A stretch of DNA of 64,000 bases from JBGOTP01 sp963717075 (GCA_963717075.1 CAVQVI010000027.1:186001-250000); one strand, 5' to 3'. Numbered from the stretch's first letter, positions 48,048 to 57,358 are shown. A program made the numbers and translations. The notes: generated from the sequence alone by a model not told the origin.

Positions 48048-48741
48048 AGTGCGGCTTGGTGTTGGTGTAGGTGACGATCTCGCGACCGTCGATGACCTCG
48101 ACCAGTTTGTAGAACGTGGTCTTCGGCGTGCTGGGGGCGACCTCTTCGCCATCACCCGCAATTTCGCTCACCTTGTTCACGTAGTGTCGCGTCTCCCGGT
48201 ACGGCGGGATGGTCTGCCCGTACTTCTCCACGGCACCAGGGCCCGCGTTATACGCCGCAAGCGCGAGTTCCTCGTTCCCGTCATAGCGGTCCAGCAGCTG
48301 TCGCAAGTAGGACGAACCGGCGCGAATGTTCTGTTCGGGGTCGAACGGATTGCTGACGTTGAACCGGCGCGCCGTCGCGGGCATCAGCTGCATCAGGCCG
48401 AGTGCGCCTTTCGGTGATCGCGCGTACGGATTGAAGGCGGACTCTACGGCGACGACAGCGCGAATGAGATCGGGGCGGACGTTGTTCGCGCGCGCGTGCG
48501 CCACAATCAGGTCGTCGTACGCGGTGTCGCGGTCAGCGGAGCCGGGATTGCCGGCAGGGTGGTTGTCGGACGCGGACTTCGGAGGCACCGTGGCCGACTT
48601 GCCGTTCACCCTGTTGACGATCGACATGGTCCCGTCGGCGGTGTACCGGATGTCGAAGTCGCCCTGAGCGCTAGCTGGACGCGCAGCGCCCATCAGGCAC
48701 AGAGCCACCGGGACAAGCAGCGCTAATCTGCTGAAGCACAT
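48046..48741 (-). CDS. Lytic transglycosylase, SLT domain
   Basis: 231 residues from the ATG of MCFSRLALLV, with a signal peptide ending at ASAQG. It cleaves peptidoglycan, with Glu100 in AVVAVESAFNPYARSPKGA as the catalytic acid. GLMQLMPATARRF, NIRAGSSYLRQLLDRY and ALAAYNAGPGAV complete the lysozyme-like fold. A C-terminal tail of about 60 residues follows. The frame stays open upstream, but the signal peptide decides the start. Confidence 0.9.
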   Translation of the reverse strand: MCFSRLALLVPVALCLMGAARPASAQGDFDIRYTADGTMSIVNRVNGKSATVPPKSASDNHPAGNPGSADRDTAYDDLIVAHARANNVRPDLIRAVVAVESAFNPYARSPKGALGLMQLMPATARRFNVSNPFDPEQNIRAGSSYLRQLLDRYDGNEELALAAYNAGPGAVEKYGQTIPPYRETRHYVNKVSEIAGDGEEVAPSTPKTTFYKLVEVIDGREIVTYTNTKPH

Positions 48742-48979
48742 GGCTTTAGCCCTGCTGCATCTGCTGCGACGCGTGCAACACCATGACTCTGCGTCTATCG
48801 GCGCCAGGCGGCCAAACCATGAGGCCACGACCCCCCCGGGCTGCTTTCTCGCCGGAGAGCACATCGCGGCCGGCTCGTGTCCCGCAGTGTGACAAGAAGT
48901 GTCATCGGAAACGGCGCGTACAACCGGCCGCCCGTGGAGACAACTCGGGGTTGATGGTCGGGTTGATGGTGGACGCGTA

Positions 48980-49927
48980 TCAGCGAGCGAAGACGGCTCC
49001 TAGTCCGACGAGCACGCCACGAATCCTCCGCGCCAGAGAAAGCGTGACTCCGGCGGCGGGTGCCACACCAATCCCGGCGGCGATGACGCCGTACAACCCC
49101 TCGTGGGCACCGAGTTGTCCCGGGACGAAGAAGAAGACAACATCGATGAATTTCACGGCGCCCTCGAAAACGAACGAATCCACGAGCGTTGCGTGCGTGC
49201 CGAGCGCTCGAAAGACTATCCAGACCTCGAGCATCAGCAGCAGTTGGGCGCCCGCCTGCATGCCGATGACTTCGAGGAATGCCCGTCCGCGCTCGTGCAG
49301 GAACGCGACAATCTCGCGCTCGGCCGGTGCGATCCGGCCCGCCGCCGCCGTGCCCCGGCCGCGTGCCACCACGTCTCCGATCCGTCGAACGATGGGCGCG
49401 ATGAGTCCCGTGCCGGAAGCCGCCGCGTACGCGAACGCCACGGTCGCAATGACGATGATGGAGAGGACGACCATGATCGGAATCCGCCAGGCCGCCGCTG
49501 TGGTGCCGCGCTCGAGCAACATCCACAGTGCAACGGCGGCCATCCAGGCGCTGACCATGGTGTACAACAGATACTCCAGCAGTACGAACGCGACGGCTCT
49601 TGCCGTCGAGAGGCCGCGCCGTTTGAGGAGCCATCCTTTTGCCGGTTCGGCAAGCCATGGTCCGGTCAACGTCATCATCTCGACGGCTTCGCTCGAGAGT
49701 CTGATCCACCAGAGCGCGCGAAAGGGCAGGATGCCGGTCGGCATCGTCCGCCACAGAGCACCCGCACGAAGCGCGACGTACCCGGCGCGGAGCGCGGTGA
49801 GGGCGACAAATCCCCAGCCAATCTGCCACAGCATGCTGGCGACGACCGCGCCCCCGGCGTTGACGACGACGGCGGCGAGAACGGCCGCTCCCGCCAGAAG
49901 AAGCACAGCGCGCCAGAATCCGTGCAT
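48980..49927 (-). CDS. Flippase-like / lysylphosphatidylglycerol synthase TM-domain protein
   Basis: 315 residues from the ATG of MHGFWRAVLL; about eight membrane helices (for example LLLAGAAVLAAVVVNAGGAV, IPIMVVLSIIVIATVAFAYA). The C-terminal FFFVPGQLGAHEGLYGVIAA is the conserved LPG_synthase_TM (TIGR00374) motif. Proteins of this group move or modify lipids; without the cytosolic synthase domain a flippase or accessory role is more likely. Confidence 0.82.
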   Translation of the reverse strand: MHGFWRAVLLLAGAAVLAAVVVNAGGAVVASMLWQIGWGFVALTALRAGYVALRAGALWRTMPTGILPFRALWWIRLSSEAVEMMTLTGPWLAEPAKGWLLKRRGLSTARAVAFVLLEYLLYTMVSAWMAAVALWMLLERGTTAAAWRIPIMVVLSIIVIATVAFAYAAASGTGLIAPIVRRIGDVVARGRGTAAAGRIAPAEREIVAFLHERGRAFLEVIGMQAGAQLLLMLEVWIVFRALGTHATLVDSFVFEGAVKFIDVVFFFVPGQLGAHEGLYGVIAAGIGVAPAAGVTLSLARRIRGVLVGLGAVFAR

Positions 49928-49997
49928 GGAGAACAGCTTACAGCACGGTTGAACCGGCGCCCTGGCTCGCATACCATTAAGAGGTATTCCGCCCCTG

Positions 49998-50594
49998 ATG
50001 CCGCCTACCCGCGCGCGCTCGTTCGCAGCAGCTTTCCTCGTGCTCTTCGGGGGGCTGGCCTCGCCAACATTCGCCGGCATTCGCGCTGATTTCGATCGAG
50101 ACGGTGTGCTCGACACCGCTACGGTGGTGTCGGGTGAGCGCCCCCATATCCGGATCACGCTCTCCGGCGCGGACCGATTGGTCATGTTGCCTCTGGAGCA
50201 GCATCTGTCCACGATCGTGGCGGCAGATCTGGATCGCGACGGCCTGACCGATCTCGCCGGCAGCTCGAAACGCCGAGGGCTGTTTGTCTGGAGAAATCTC
50301 GGCAGTCACCGATTCGCCCGCGTGGGTCGTCACGTTGTTCCGCGCCTCGTTCCGCATGGACGGAGTGCGGTGACGTTGGAGGCCGGAGGGCGCCGCCTCG
50401 GCCACGAGGACCCGTGCGATTGTGTCGATCTGACAGCGACAGGCGACGGCAAGGACGTTGCCCTGCCGAGCGTCACCTCCCTGCATACGATTCAGCTCCT
50501 ATCGAATCGTCCCCGGCTGACACGCCTGCTCGTCCCCGACGCTGTGTTCGGTCGGTCGACCGCCCCTCGGGCACCTCCCATCCGCTCGCTCTGA
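49998..50594 (+). CDS. Small secreted FG-GAP/VCBS-like protein
   Basis: 198 residues, signal peptide to about residue 27. Two calcium-loop-like repeats, ADFDRDGVLDTA and ADLDRDGLTDLAG, suggest half a beta-propeller or a calcium-binding surface protein. Only two repeats are present, so it is short for the family. It precedes the radical SAM operon by 116 bases. Confidence 0.65.
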   Translation: MPPTRARSFAAAFLVLFGGLASPTFAGIRADFDRDGVLDTATVVSGERPHIRITLSGADRLVMLPLEQHLSTIVAADLDRDGLTDLAGSSKRRGLFVWRNLGSHRFARVGRHVVPRLVPHGRSAVTLEAGGRRLGHEDPCDCVDLTATGDGKDVALPSVTSLHTIQLLSNRPRLTRLLVPDAVFGRSTAPRAPPIRSL

Positions 50595-50710
50595 TTTTCC
50601 ACGAGTCTCGAATTGCTTGCCGACCGGGGACGAGATGTCTCCCGGACGGGGGGATGTTCTGGCAGGAGCGCGCGTGACAGACGCGTGGCGCCTGCGCCTC
50701 GAGGTGCCTC

Positions 50711-52102
50711 ATGCGAGTTGTGCTGGCTGACCTGACAGGTCTCGGTGGCTTCGTCAGCAAGGATACGGTCGTCGGAGGTTACGGCTCGCGTCTCGCGCCG
50801 TTTTCGCGGGTGACGAGTGTTCTGTGTTTCATGAAGAGGCGCTTTCAGGACTTGCCCAGTATTCAGATGGCGTACCTGGCAGCGATGGCCGCCGACGCGG
50901 GGCATGAGGTCGTCTTCACGCGCGACGAGGTCGTCGAGGGCGATGTCGCCGTTGTACTGTCGTCCCTGGTGGATTACCGTCATGAAGGGGCGTGGGCAGA
51001 CATGATGCGCGCTCGCGGCGTCCCTGTCGGTTTCGTCGGTCTGGCGGCGTCGAAGCTCCCGCACCTGTTTGCCGATCACGCCGACTTCATCATCAGTGGC
51101 GAACCCGAAGAAGCGTTCGGGCGTCTGATGCGGGGCGAAGCGCTGTCCGGCATCTGCCCCAGCGCGGAGATTGAAGACCTCGATCGCCTGCCCTTTCCGC
51201 GGTGGGACCTGCTAGCCCGGAGCAAACGTCGTGCGGTGCCTTTCGTTGTGCGGCCCTTGCACGGTGGATTCCCGCTGCTTGCGAGCCGCAGCTGTCCCGA
51301 GTTCTGCACGTACTGCCCGCATCGCATCCTGTCCTCGTACCGGACGCGTTCGATTGGCAGCGTGGTAGACGAAATCGAAGACCTGTGTCGCCGCTACACG
51401 CGTCCGTACGTCATTTTCCGCGACCCGCTGTTCAGCCAGGATCGGGATCGGTGTCTGGCCTTGAGTGACGAGATCCTCAGCCGCGGGCTCGACGTGCGGT
51501 TTGAGTGCGAGACACGGCTCGATCGGCTCGATGAGGAGCTCATCGATCGGCTGCACGCGGCCGGCTTGCGGGCGATGACGTTCGGGGTCGAGACCGACTC
51601 TCCGGAAACGTTGCGGAAAGTCGCGCGGCGGCCGATTCCGCCTCGCCAGCAGTCCGCGATGATCGAGCACTGCCGCCGGCGCGGCATCGTGACGGGGGCG
51701 TTCTACGTACTGGGATTCCTTCAGGACAATTGGTCGTCGGTGGCAGCGACCATTCATTACTCGGTCGAGTTGGGATCGACGGTCGCACAGTTCAAGCTGC
51801 TGACGCCCTATCCAGCGACGCCGCTGTGGAAGCAGATGGCGCCGCTCGTGTACGAGCAGGATTGGCAGAAGTTCGACGGCTTCACACCGACCTTCCGGCA
51901 TCCGAATCTCACGACGAGCGAGCTGCGATTCCTGCTTGGATCGGCATACATGCGGTTCTATATGCGACCGTCATGGCTGGCGAACTATCTCGGGGTCCGC
52001 GGCAACGGCGTGTGGAACTGGGTGGAGAAGCTCGACGAACGTGTATCGGCTCGCCATGCGCGCGAAGAAGTGGCGCTCATGTCACGGGCGGTCGAGTGCT
52101 GA
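50711..52102 (+). CDS. B12-binding-type radical SAM protein
   Basis: 463 residues in one frame. The N-terminal Rossmann-like domain (residues 1-145; AYLAAMAADAGHEVVFTRD) resembles cobalamin-binding domains but lacks the DxHxxG motif, so B12 binding is doubtful. The radical SAM core starts with SRSCPEFCTYCPHR, with the 4Fe-4S ligands Cys195, Cys199 and Cys202, followed by FECETRLDRLDEEL and GVETDSPETLRKVARR. The C-terminus may form a further small domain. The next gene begins inside its last codons (GTG at 52096), so it is coupled to the aminotransferase. Confidence 0.85.
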   Translation: MRVVLADLTGLGGFVSKDTVVGGYGSRLAPFSRVTSVLCFMKRRFQDLPSIQMAYLAAMAADAGHEVVFTRDEVVEGDVAVVLSSLVDYRHEGAWADMMRARGVPVGFVGLAASKLPHLFADHADFIISGEPEEAFGRLMRGEALSGICPSAEIEDLDRLPFPRWDLLARSKRRAVPFVVRPLHGGFPLLASRSCPEFCTYCPHRILSSYRTRSIGSVVDEIEDLCRRYTRPYVIFRDPLFSQDRDRCLALSDEILSRGLDVRFECETRLDRLDEELIDRLHAAGLRAMTFGVETDSPETLRKVARRPIPPRQQSAMIEHCRRRGIVTGAFYVLGFLQDNWSSVAATIHYSVELGSTVAQFKLLTPYPATPLWKQMAPLVYEQDWQKFDGFTPTFRHPNLTTSELRFLLGSAYMRFYMRPSWLANYLGVRGNGVWNWVEKLDERVSARHAREEVALMSRAVEC

Positions 52103-53358
52103 CAGCGATCTCTCGGTACGGCATCCGGGTTGCTGCCCGGACCGACGAGATCATCGAGGCCTGCCGCAGAGACGGGACGCTCATCCAGGGACCAGCGATC
52201 GAAGAGTTCGAGCGCGTGTTCCCTGCCCGCTGTGGCGGCGGCATAGCTGTGGCGACCTCTTACGGTCGCATGGCGTTCTTTCATCTGCTCAAGGCCCTCG
52301 ATTTGCCGCCTGGCTCCGAAGTGGTGATGCCCGCGCTGACGTTCTGGGTGATGCCGGCGCTTGTGCGTGGTGGCGGGCCTGCGACCGGTGTTCGCCGACG
52401 TGAATCCCGAGACGTTCACACTCGATCCGGACGCATTGGCTCGGGCCATTGGTCCACGAACCCGGGCGGTCGTTCCGACACACCTCTATGGACTGCCATG
52501 CGATATGGACGCGATCATGAAAATTGCGAGGCAGCGCGGCCTCGCCGTGATCGAGGATTGTGCGCACGTCGTGGGCACGAAGTACCGGGGCCGTCCCGTC
52601 GGCACCTTCGGCGACGGCGCGATTTTCAGCCTTCATACGCTGAAGCCGCTCAACGCGTATGGCGGAGGAGTGGCGTTCACCCGGAACGAGCAACTGGCTG
52701 CCCGGGTCCGCGAGCAGGTGTCTCGGCTGACGGTGGCCCGACGAGAAACGCATCAACAATCGTCTGAAGATCGGGGCGGCCCAGCGGTTCTTCACGCGTC
52801 CCGGCGTCTTCACGGCAACGGCGTTTCCTATTCTCTGGGTGACGTCCTGGTTTGGCGCAAATCCCGATGTGTATCTCTGGGAGCCGATTCGTGCGCTCGA
52901 TCCGTTGCCATCGAGCTACACCGAACGCATGGGGAACGTCCAGGCCGCCATCGCCCTCGCTGCGCTTCACGAACTGGATGGTTGGACGGCTGCCACACAG
53001 CGCCACGCCGAACGTCTCACCGAAGCCCTCAAGGGGACGCCGGGCATTCAGACACCACGCATTCCGCCCGGATGCGAGCACACGTACTATCAGGTACTGC
53101 GCCTATACGCCCGCGCGTGACGATGTGGTCCGCCGCTGCATTCGCCGAGGGATTGACATCGAAACACTCCACGTTGATGTCTGCAGCCGCCTGCCGCTCT
53201 TCGCCGAGTCCAAGACGGACGCGCCGGGCGCCGAGCACGCCGCCGAAGCCATCCAGATTCCGGTGTATGCGTCGCTGACCGATTCCCAGGTGGATCGAGT
53301 GGCCAGAACCGTGCGGCGCGTGGTCACCCGCGTGGCGGCCGGGATGCACCCTTCGTGA
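52096..53358 (+). CDS. DegT/DnrJ/EryC1/StrS family PLP aminotransferase (frameshifted)
   Basis: Starts at a GTG overlapping the radical SAM stop. Segments in three frames give RDGTLIQGPAIEEFERVFPA, ATSYGRMAFFHLLKALDLP, GSEVVMPALTFWVMP, PVFADVNPETFTLDP, VVPTHLYGLPCDMD, VIEDCAHVVGTKYRG, and the PLP-lysine motif SLHTLKPLNAYGGGVAF. Then come TERMGNVQAAIALAAL, CEHTYYQVLRLYA and a C-terminus ending GMHPS. Breaks fall near 52375, 52735-52850 and 53115. Such enzymes aminate sugars or cyclic ketones in natural-product or cell-surface pathways. Confidence 0.8.
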
Positions 53359-54449
53359 AGCTCGACGGGCTGCCGCTCGGTGAGCTCGGCGAATCGCCCT
53401 GGGCCGCGCCGCGCGGAGTCCCCCCCGCGCCGCCGCCATCAGATTGTGAAGTGGTGATCGTCGGCGCGGGCGTGACCGGCCTTTCGGCGGCGATCGCATT
53501 GGCCGATCGGCATGTCGGGGTCACCGTGGTCGATCGAAAGATTGGCGGCGGCGCCACGACGCGCAGCGGCGGGATTGTCCTCGGGGAGACGCTGGTCGGA
53601 CCCGTGCCCGGTTTCGATCGGTGCGAGGCGCGGCTCCAAGAGTGGATCGCCAGCGAGCAGGTGTCATGCGATGCCACGTGGCCCGGCTGCCTCGAACTGA
53701 CGCGCGATGCTCGCCGCTCGGCACCGGACATCGGGTGGTTCGATCAGGGCTGGATCCGGATCGCCGACCAAGTGCCAGGTGGCGTGCTCGACCCCGCGAA
53801 GCTGTTGAGCGGGATGGTCAGTGTCGCCCTTCGATCCGGTGTTCATCTTGTCGATGGCCTGAACGTCGATCGTGTCGAGCCGGATGGACGTGGGCTGCGC
53901 CTGACGGCCGGGCACACGAGCATCGCCGCGCGACAGGTCGTCATGGCAGTGGATGCGCTCTCGTGGAGGCAGCACTTCGATCCGTGGGAGCACCGTACGA
54001 TCACCGTGGCCCTGCAAACAGTCGCGGAAGCACAACTGGCGGAGGCCATCGGGCTGCGTCAGCCGTTCTACACGCGCGAGCTGCCCTTGCTGTGGGGGAG
54101 GACGCTGCCCGATGGGTCGCTGCTCTTTGGACGCGAACTGATCGCATGGCCTCCGGCCGCGCCGACCGGTGCGCTGCGCGGGCAACTCGCCGCAGCAGGG
54201 GACAGGCTCATCGAACGGGTGCGCGGGCTCCATCCGCGGCTCGGGCGGATTGGCATCCAGCGGGTATGGGCAGGTCCCACCGCGCGAACAACCGTCGGCG
54301 CGCCGGCGCTCGTCGAGGATCCGGTGCTTGGCGAGGTCGTCTGGGCCGGGGGATACGGCGGGCACGGGCTGGCCCAGGCGTTCGTTCTTGGACGTGCCGC
54401 CGCTGATTGGGCCTCGCGGCGCCGGGACGGGCGGATCAGGACGGCTTGA
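53355..54449 (+). CDS. FAD-dependent oxidoreductase, DAO family
   Basis: 364 residues. The GTG start overlaps the aminotransferase stop by 4 bases (GTGA). The FAD-binding VVIVGAGVTGLSAAIAL sits at about 33-49, the RSGGIVLG segment contacts the flavin, and GGYGGHGLAQAFVLGRAAAD closes the fold. It resembles amine or amino-acid oxidases such as PuuB/DadA. The three coupled genes probably act in one pathway: a radical step, a transamination and an amine oxidation. Confidence 0.85.
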   Translation: MKLDGLPLGELGESPWAAPRGVPPAPPPSDCEVVIVGAGVTGLSAAIALADRHVGVTVVDRKIGGGATTRSGGIVLGETLVGPVPGFDRCEARLQEWIASEQVSCDATWPGCLELTRDARRSAPDIGWFDQGWIRIADQVPGGVLDPAKLLSGMVSVALRSGVHLVDGLNVDRVEPDGRGLRLTAGHTSIAARQVVMAVDALSWRQHFDPWEHRTITVALQTVAEAQLAEAIGLRQPFYTRELPLLWGRTLPDGSLLFGRELIAWPPAAPTGALRGQLAAAGDRLIERVRGLHPRLGRIGIQRVWAGPTARTTVGAPALVEDPVLGEVVWAGGYGGHGLAQAFVLGRAAADWASRRRDGRIRTA

Positions 54450-54749
54450 ACCTACGCCCGGCGAGATTGGACAATAGGAAACGTTAGCTCCTGGTGATCC
54501 ACCTGCTCGCGCCAAGGCTGGAACGCGCCGCCCTGTGAGTCTCGCCTAGCGTGCCGCGTCCCGATTCCGTCCAGCAGCCAAAGGTTGGTTTCACCCTTCC
54601 GCGCGGCCGCCCGGAGCACCAGATCGCGCTCGGTCGTGCCGTCGGGAGACAGCAGACGCCAGCCGTTCTTGTTGTCCGGGCGGGTGGTTGACGGCTCCGC
54701 ACGGGCCGCCCGCCCGATTGTGGACGTAAAGGACGTCTGGTCATAAAAT
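54450..54749. other. Short region with repeat copy 7 and an unrecognised minus-strand remnant
   Basis: Repeat copy 7 (left end) is followed by a minus-strand open stretch reading NGWRLLSPDGTTERDLVLRA and KGETNLWLLDGIG. This has coding-like composition but no recognisable family, and it ends at the repeat. The promoter of the VapBC pair must lie at the right end. Confidence 0.35.
54470..54488 (+). repeat. GACAATAGG dispersed repeat, copy 7 (left end only)
   Basis: GACAATAGGAAACGTTAGC matches the left end of the family. It lies 20 bases after the oxidoreductase stop. Confidence 0.6.
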
Positions 54750-54756
54750 ATGACCA
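54738..54756. promoter_or_regulatory. Likely VapBC operator (inverted repeat)
   Basis: TGGTCATAAAATATGACCA is a perfect 7-base inverted repeat around AAAAT. It covers the first candidate ATG (54750) of the antitoxin, which favours the second ATG (54756) as start. Antitoxins of this type repress their own operon by binding such sites. Confidence 0.55.
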
Positions 54757-54974
54757 TGAAGCAGATCCCTGCGGCCAAGTTCAAGGAAACCTGCCTGGCG
54801 CTGCTGGACGAGGTCGATGCCGAAGGTATCGTCATCACCAAACACGGGAAGCCGGTCGCGAAGTTGATTCCCTTCGCGACGGATTCGTCCGGGCTGATCG
54901 GGACACTGGCCGGCAAGATTCGAATCAAGGGCGACATTCTTTCGACTGGCGCCGCCTGGCATGCTGAATCTTGA
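54756..54974 (+). CDS. Phd/YefM-type antitoxin of a VapBC pair
   Basis: 72 residues from the second ATG (MKQIPAAKFKETCLALLDEV). The body DAEGIVITKHGKPVAKLIPF is the standard Phd/YefM DNA-binding fold, followed by a short toxin-neutralising tail. It overlaps the toxin start by 14 bases. The internal ATG at 54756 is preferred because the upstream one lies in the operator. Confidence 0.85.
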   Translation: MKQIPAAKFKETCLALLDEVDAEGIVITKHGKPVAKLIPFATDSSGLIGTLAGKIRIKGDILSTGAAWHAES

Positions 54975-55323
54975 CACGCACATTCTGCTGCACGCCGTCG
55001 CCGGCGCGCTGAAGCCGGGCGAAACCCGCCTGCTCACCTCGAACCGCTGGAGCGTGTCCGCGATCGTGTTGTGGGAGGTTGCCAAACTGGCGCAACTTGG
55101 CAGGATCGAAGTCGATCTGGAGGATCCGGAAGTGGTCCGCGTTCTCGCGCGCGTACACGTGTGGCCCGTCACGCGGGAGATTGCGCTCGCCAGCACGCGA
55201 CTCGACGTGCGCGGGGATCCTGCGGACGAGCTCATTGCGGCGACGAGCGTCGTCCACAACGTCCCGCTGCTGACACGCGACAAGGCGCTGCTCAAGTCCA
55301 AACGCGTCCCGCTCGCACGCTGA
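54961..55323 (+). CDS. vapC: VapC-type PIN-domain ribonuclease toxin
   Basis: 120 residues. The acidic PIN residues are all there: Asp5 in LNLDTHILL, Glu39 in LWEVAKL, Asp89 in GDPADELIAAT and Asp107 in LLTRDKAL. It cleaves RNA (often tRNA) when freed from the antitoxin. This complete pair contrasts with the PIN remnant at 2105. Confidence 0.88.
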   Translation: MLNLDTHILLHAVAGALKPGETRLLTSNRWSVSAIVLWEVAKLAQLGRIEVDLEDPEVVRVLARVHVWPVTREIALASTRLDVRGDPADELIAATSVVHNVPLLTRDKALLKSKRVPLAR

Positions 55324-55347
55324 CCGTCCGCGCTTCTCGCCGACGTG

Positions 55348-55662
55348 TTATCGCGGAATCCGGACAATGTATCCAGTTTCTTTGAGTGTTCTTGAACATG
55401 GGAGCGCATCTGGACAAAAATCCGTGGGCAAAAAATCATGAATCTCCCCTCGATGCTGTCTCTCTCTCCAAGCACGATCGTGATCAAATGCGGGATCAAA
55501 GACCTTGAAGACTTCCCGATGATGGAGCCCCTTTTGGATTACGGCTCCGAGCACCGCGAAGAACGTCAAGCACGGAATTTTCATATAATCCGCCCACAAT
55601 CCCCAATGACGCATTTCGTCTACGAGCGTTTCGCCAACGTCGAAGAAGACCGCTCTAACCAT
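55348..55662 (-). CDS. HAD family hydrolase, truncated
   Basis: 104 residues from ATG at 55662. The N-terminal MVRAVFFDVGETLVDE is HAD motif I with the nucleophile Asp. GEIHDFLPTDFCPDALPC and RTLKETGYIV are the normal lead-in to motif II. The frame then stops (RIPR), losing motifs II to IV, so this is a fragment or a frameshifted 3' end. Its start overlaps the end of the upstream hydrolase gene. Confidence 0.6.
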   Translation of the reverse strand: MVRAVFFDVGETLVDEMRHWGLWADYMKIPCLTFFAVLGAVIQKGLHHREVFKVFDPAFDHDRAWRERQHRGEIHDFLPTDFCPDALPCSRTLKETGYIVRIPR

Positions 55663-56815
55663 GGTGTAGGCTCCACATTCCGGATGCGACAGCTTGCGTT
55701 AAAGTCGCCTTGGGAGGAAAGGTCCGAAGTTTGGCGACGATCAGCCGGTCTCGAGCTCCCTGGCGAATAGCAGCTTTGGGCGAAAGCGGACTCAACCCAA
55801 CCCGCTGAAAACCGGCAAATCGTGACCCATTGCGGACCCAACGTGAGCGGAGGCGATTCACAAAAAAATCGACAACCGCCCTGTTGAATTCGACGTGAAA
55901 CGACGCCCGGTCAAAGCCAGGCGCGTCTCTGCAGATATCGAGCGAGGCGCTGCAGGGTGGAAGAAAGGCGAAGTGCTCCGCGCCTGGCACGCTGTGATAT
56001 TCGGGTGCAGCCGTAAGAAGACGCCTCAACTCCGTCACATCCTCGCCCGGTAGTCGGTCATCTCGGCCGGCCGACCAAAGTTGAATCGGGGCGGTAATTC
56101 GGGAAAGCGAGGCGGGAACAAAGGCGTAGGGATAACCTGGCGCAGCGATCACAGCGGCTTTGATCCGGTCATCCTGTAAACCCGCTGTTTCCAGCTCACG
56201 CGATCCATTCAGAACTTCGCTGTTGGTTTGCTTGAGAGCCCCGCAGACGAAAGCATCCGGCTGCCGATTGCAGAACATTCTGACTTGCCTCGCGTCCGGG
56301 GTCGCACCGATCAGGACCAAACCCGTATAAGCGCCCATTGAAAACCCAAAGAAGCCCAAGCGTCGCGCATCCAATCGCGCGCGCTCCGGCCAAGCCGTAA
56401 GCATGTAGTCGATCACGCGCCGAACATGCTTCGGTCGATCAGTGAACCAGCGCGCGGTTCCTACACTCGACTGGTCTTGGTAGTTGTCGCCAGGGTGCGT
56501 TGGCGCGGCGACAACGAACCCTGCTTCGGCGAGCGCGAGTGCCGTGTCATGGTGACCGGTCGCACCGCCGCCAAGTCCATGCGAGATAATCACCAGGGGG
56601 AGCCCATCGCCTGAGATCGCCCCATCAATGGCGGCTTCAAAACCGAGACCGCGCTGTGGAGTGACGGGTTGCGAACTGGGGTACCAGATGCCGATGGAAA
56701 TCGGCTCACCGTCTGCGTGCGGTACCACTCGCGATTGGAATCCTGCTGCCTCTGCCTCGCCTAATGTGAGGAACGTAAAGCAGCTTATGATCGCGACCAG
56801 AAGAAGTGTCTTCAT
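55655..56815 (-). CDS. Secreted alpha/beta hydrolase (dienelactone hydrolase/PAF-acetylhydrolase-like)
   Basis: 386 residues. The signal peptide is MKTLLLVAIISCFTFLTLG. The fold is clear: IGIWYPSSQPV, LPLVIISHGLGGG (oxyanion region), LGFFGFSMGAYTGL with the nucleophile Ser, and SVPGAEHFAF with the catalytic His. The last 65 residues or so, after VDFFVNRLRSR, are basic, unlike the family end, and may reflect a lost stop or frameshift. The repeat copy 8 lies directly upstream. Confidence 0.78.
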   Translation of the reverse strand: MKTLLLVAIISCFTFLTLGEAEAAGFQSRVVPHADGEPISIGIWYPSSQPVTPQRGLGFEAAIDGAISGDGLPLVIISHGLGGGATGHHDTALALAEAGFVVAAPTHPGDNYQDQSSVGTARWFTDRPKHVRRVIDYMLTAWPERARLDARRLGFFGFSMGAYTGLVLIGATPDARQVRMFCNRQPDAFVCGALKQTNSEVLNGSRELETAGLQDDRIKAAVIAAPGYPYAFVPASLSRITAPIQLWSAGRDDRLPGEDVTELRRLLTAAPEYHSVPGAEHFAFLPPCSASLDICRDAPGFDRASFHVEFNRAVVDFFVNRLRSRWVRNGSRFAGFQRVGLSPLSPKAAIRQGARDRLIVAKLRTFPPKATLTQAVASGMWSLHHG

Positions 56816-57358
56816 CGGTTTCGCGCTGTGTTGACAATAGGAAACATTAGCGGCCTACGGTCAACAGAAAGCCCGTTATGGGTTCCCCCCCAAACACAGC
56901 GCGGATGAGCGCCGCCGCCGGACGGTCACAGGGCGGATTGTGAGGGGCGTTGCGACCTCGGGTCAAGGGGACCCGGTGTTGCCGAGTGGGGCATACCACC
57001 GTGAACGGGCACACCTCCGGCGTGGCGACCCGTCGCGTCGCGATCACCGAGCAGGGTTCGAAGCGCTTGTCGTCCTGGAGACACGCGCCGTCGTCGATCG
57101 GCAGCGGCGGCGCCCGCGCTGCACCGGGGTCCGGGATTTGGTCAGGCAAGCCGAGATGCCGGAGGATCGGTGGTGGCGGCGCGGGCGAGTCAGATCAGGG
57201 CCGTGTGGAAACCGAACTCGGTCTGCCGCGCGCTGGAGCCTCGATCAGGCTGTCGCGGGTCAGCTATGTGACCAGTGACGTTGAGTCATTGGTGCCGGTA
57301 CCAGCGGGCAGGGCCGTCACGAACGGACACGGCGAATGTGCGATCCGTCAGGATGGGC
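56816..57358. other. Intergenic region with repeat copy 8, no gene recognised
   Basis: Apart from the repeat at 56833-56918 this 543-base stretch contains only overlapping frames. One minus-strand frame (to 56847) looks weakly protein-like but matches nothing I know. Confidence 0.45.
56833..56918 (+). repeat. GACAATAGG dispersed repeat, copy 8
   Basis: Begins GACAATAGGAAACATTAGC and continues GGCCTACGGTCAACAGAAAG to a GCGCGGATGAGCGC hairpin. It is diverged from copies 2-4 but aligns along its whole length. Confidence 0.65.
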
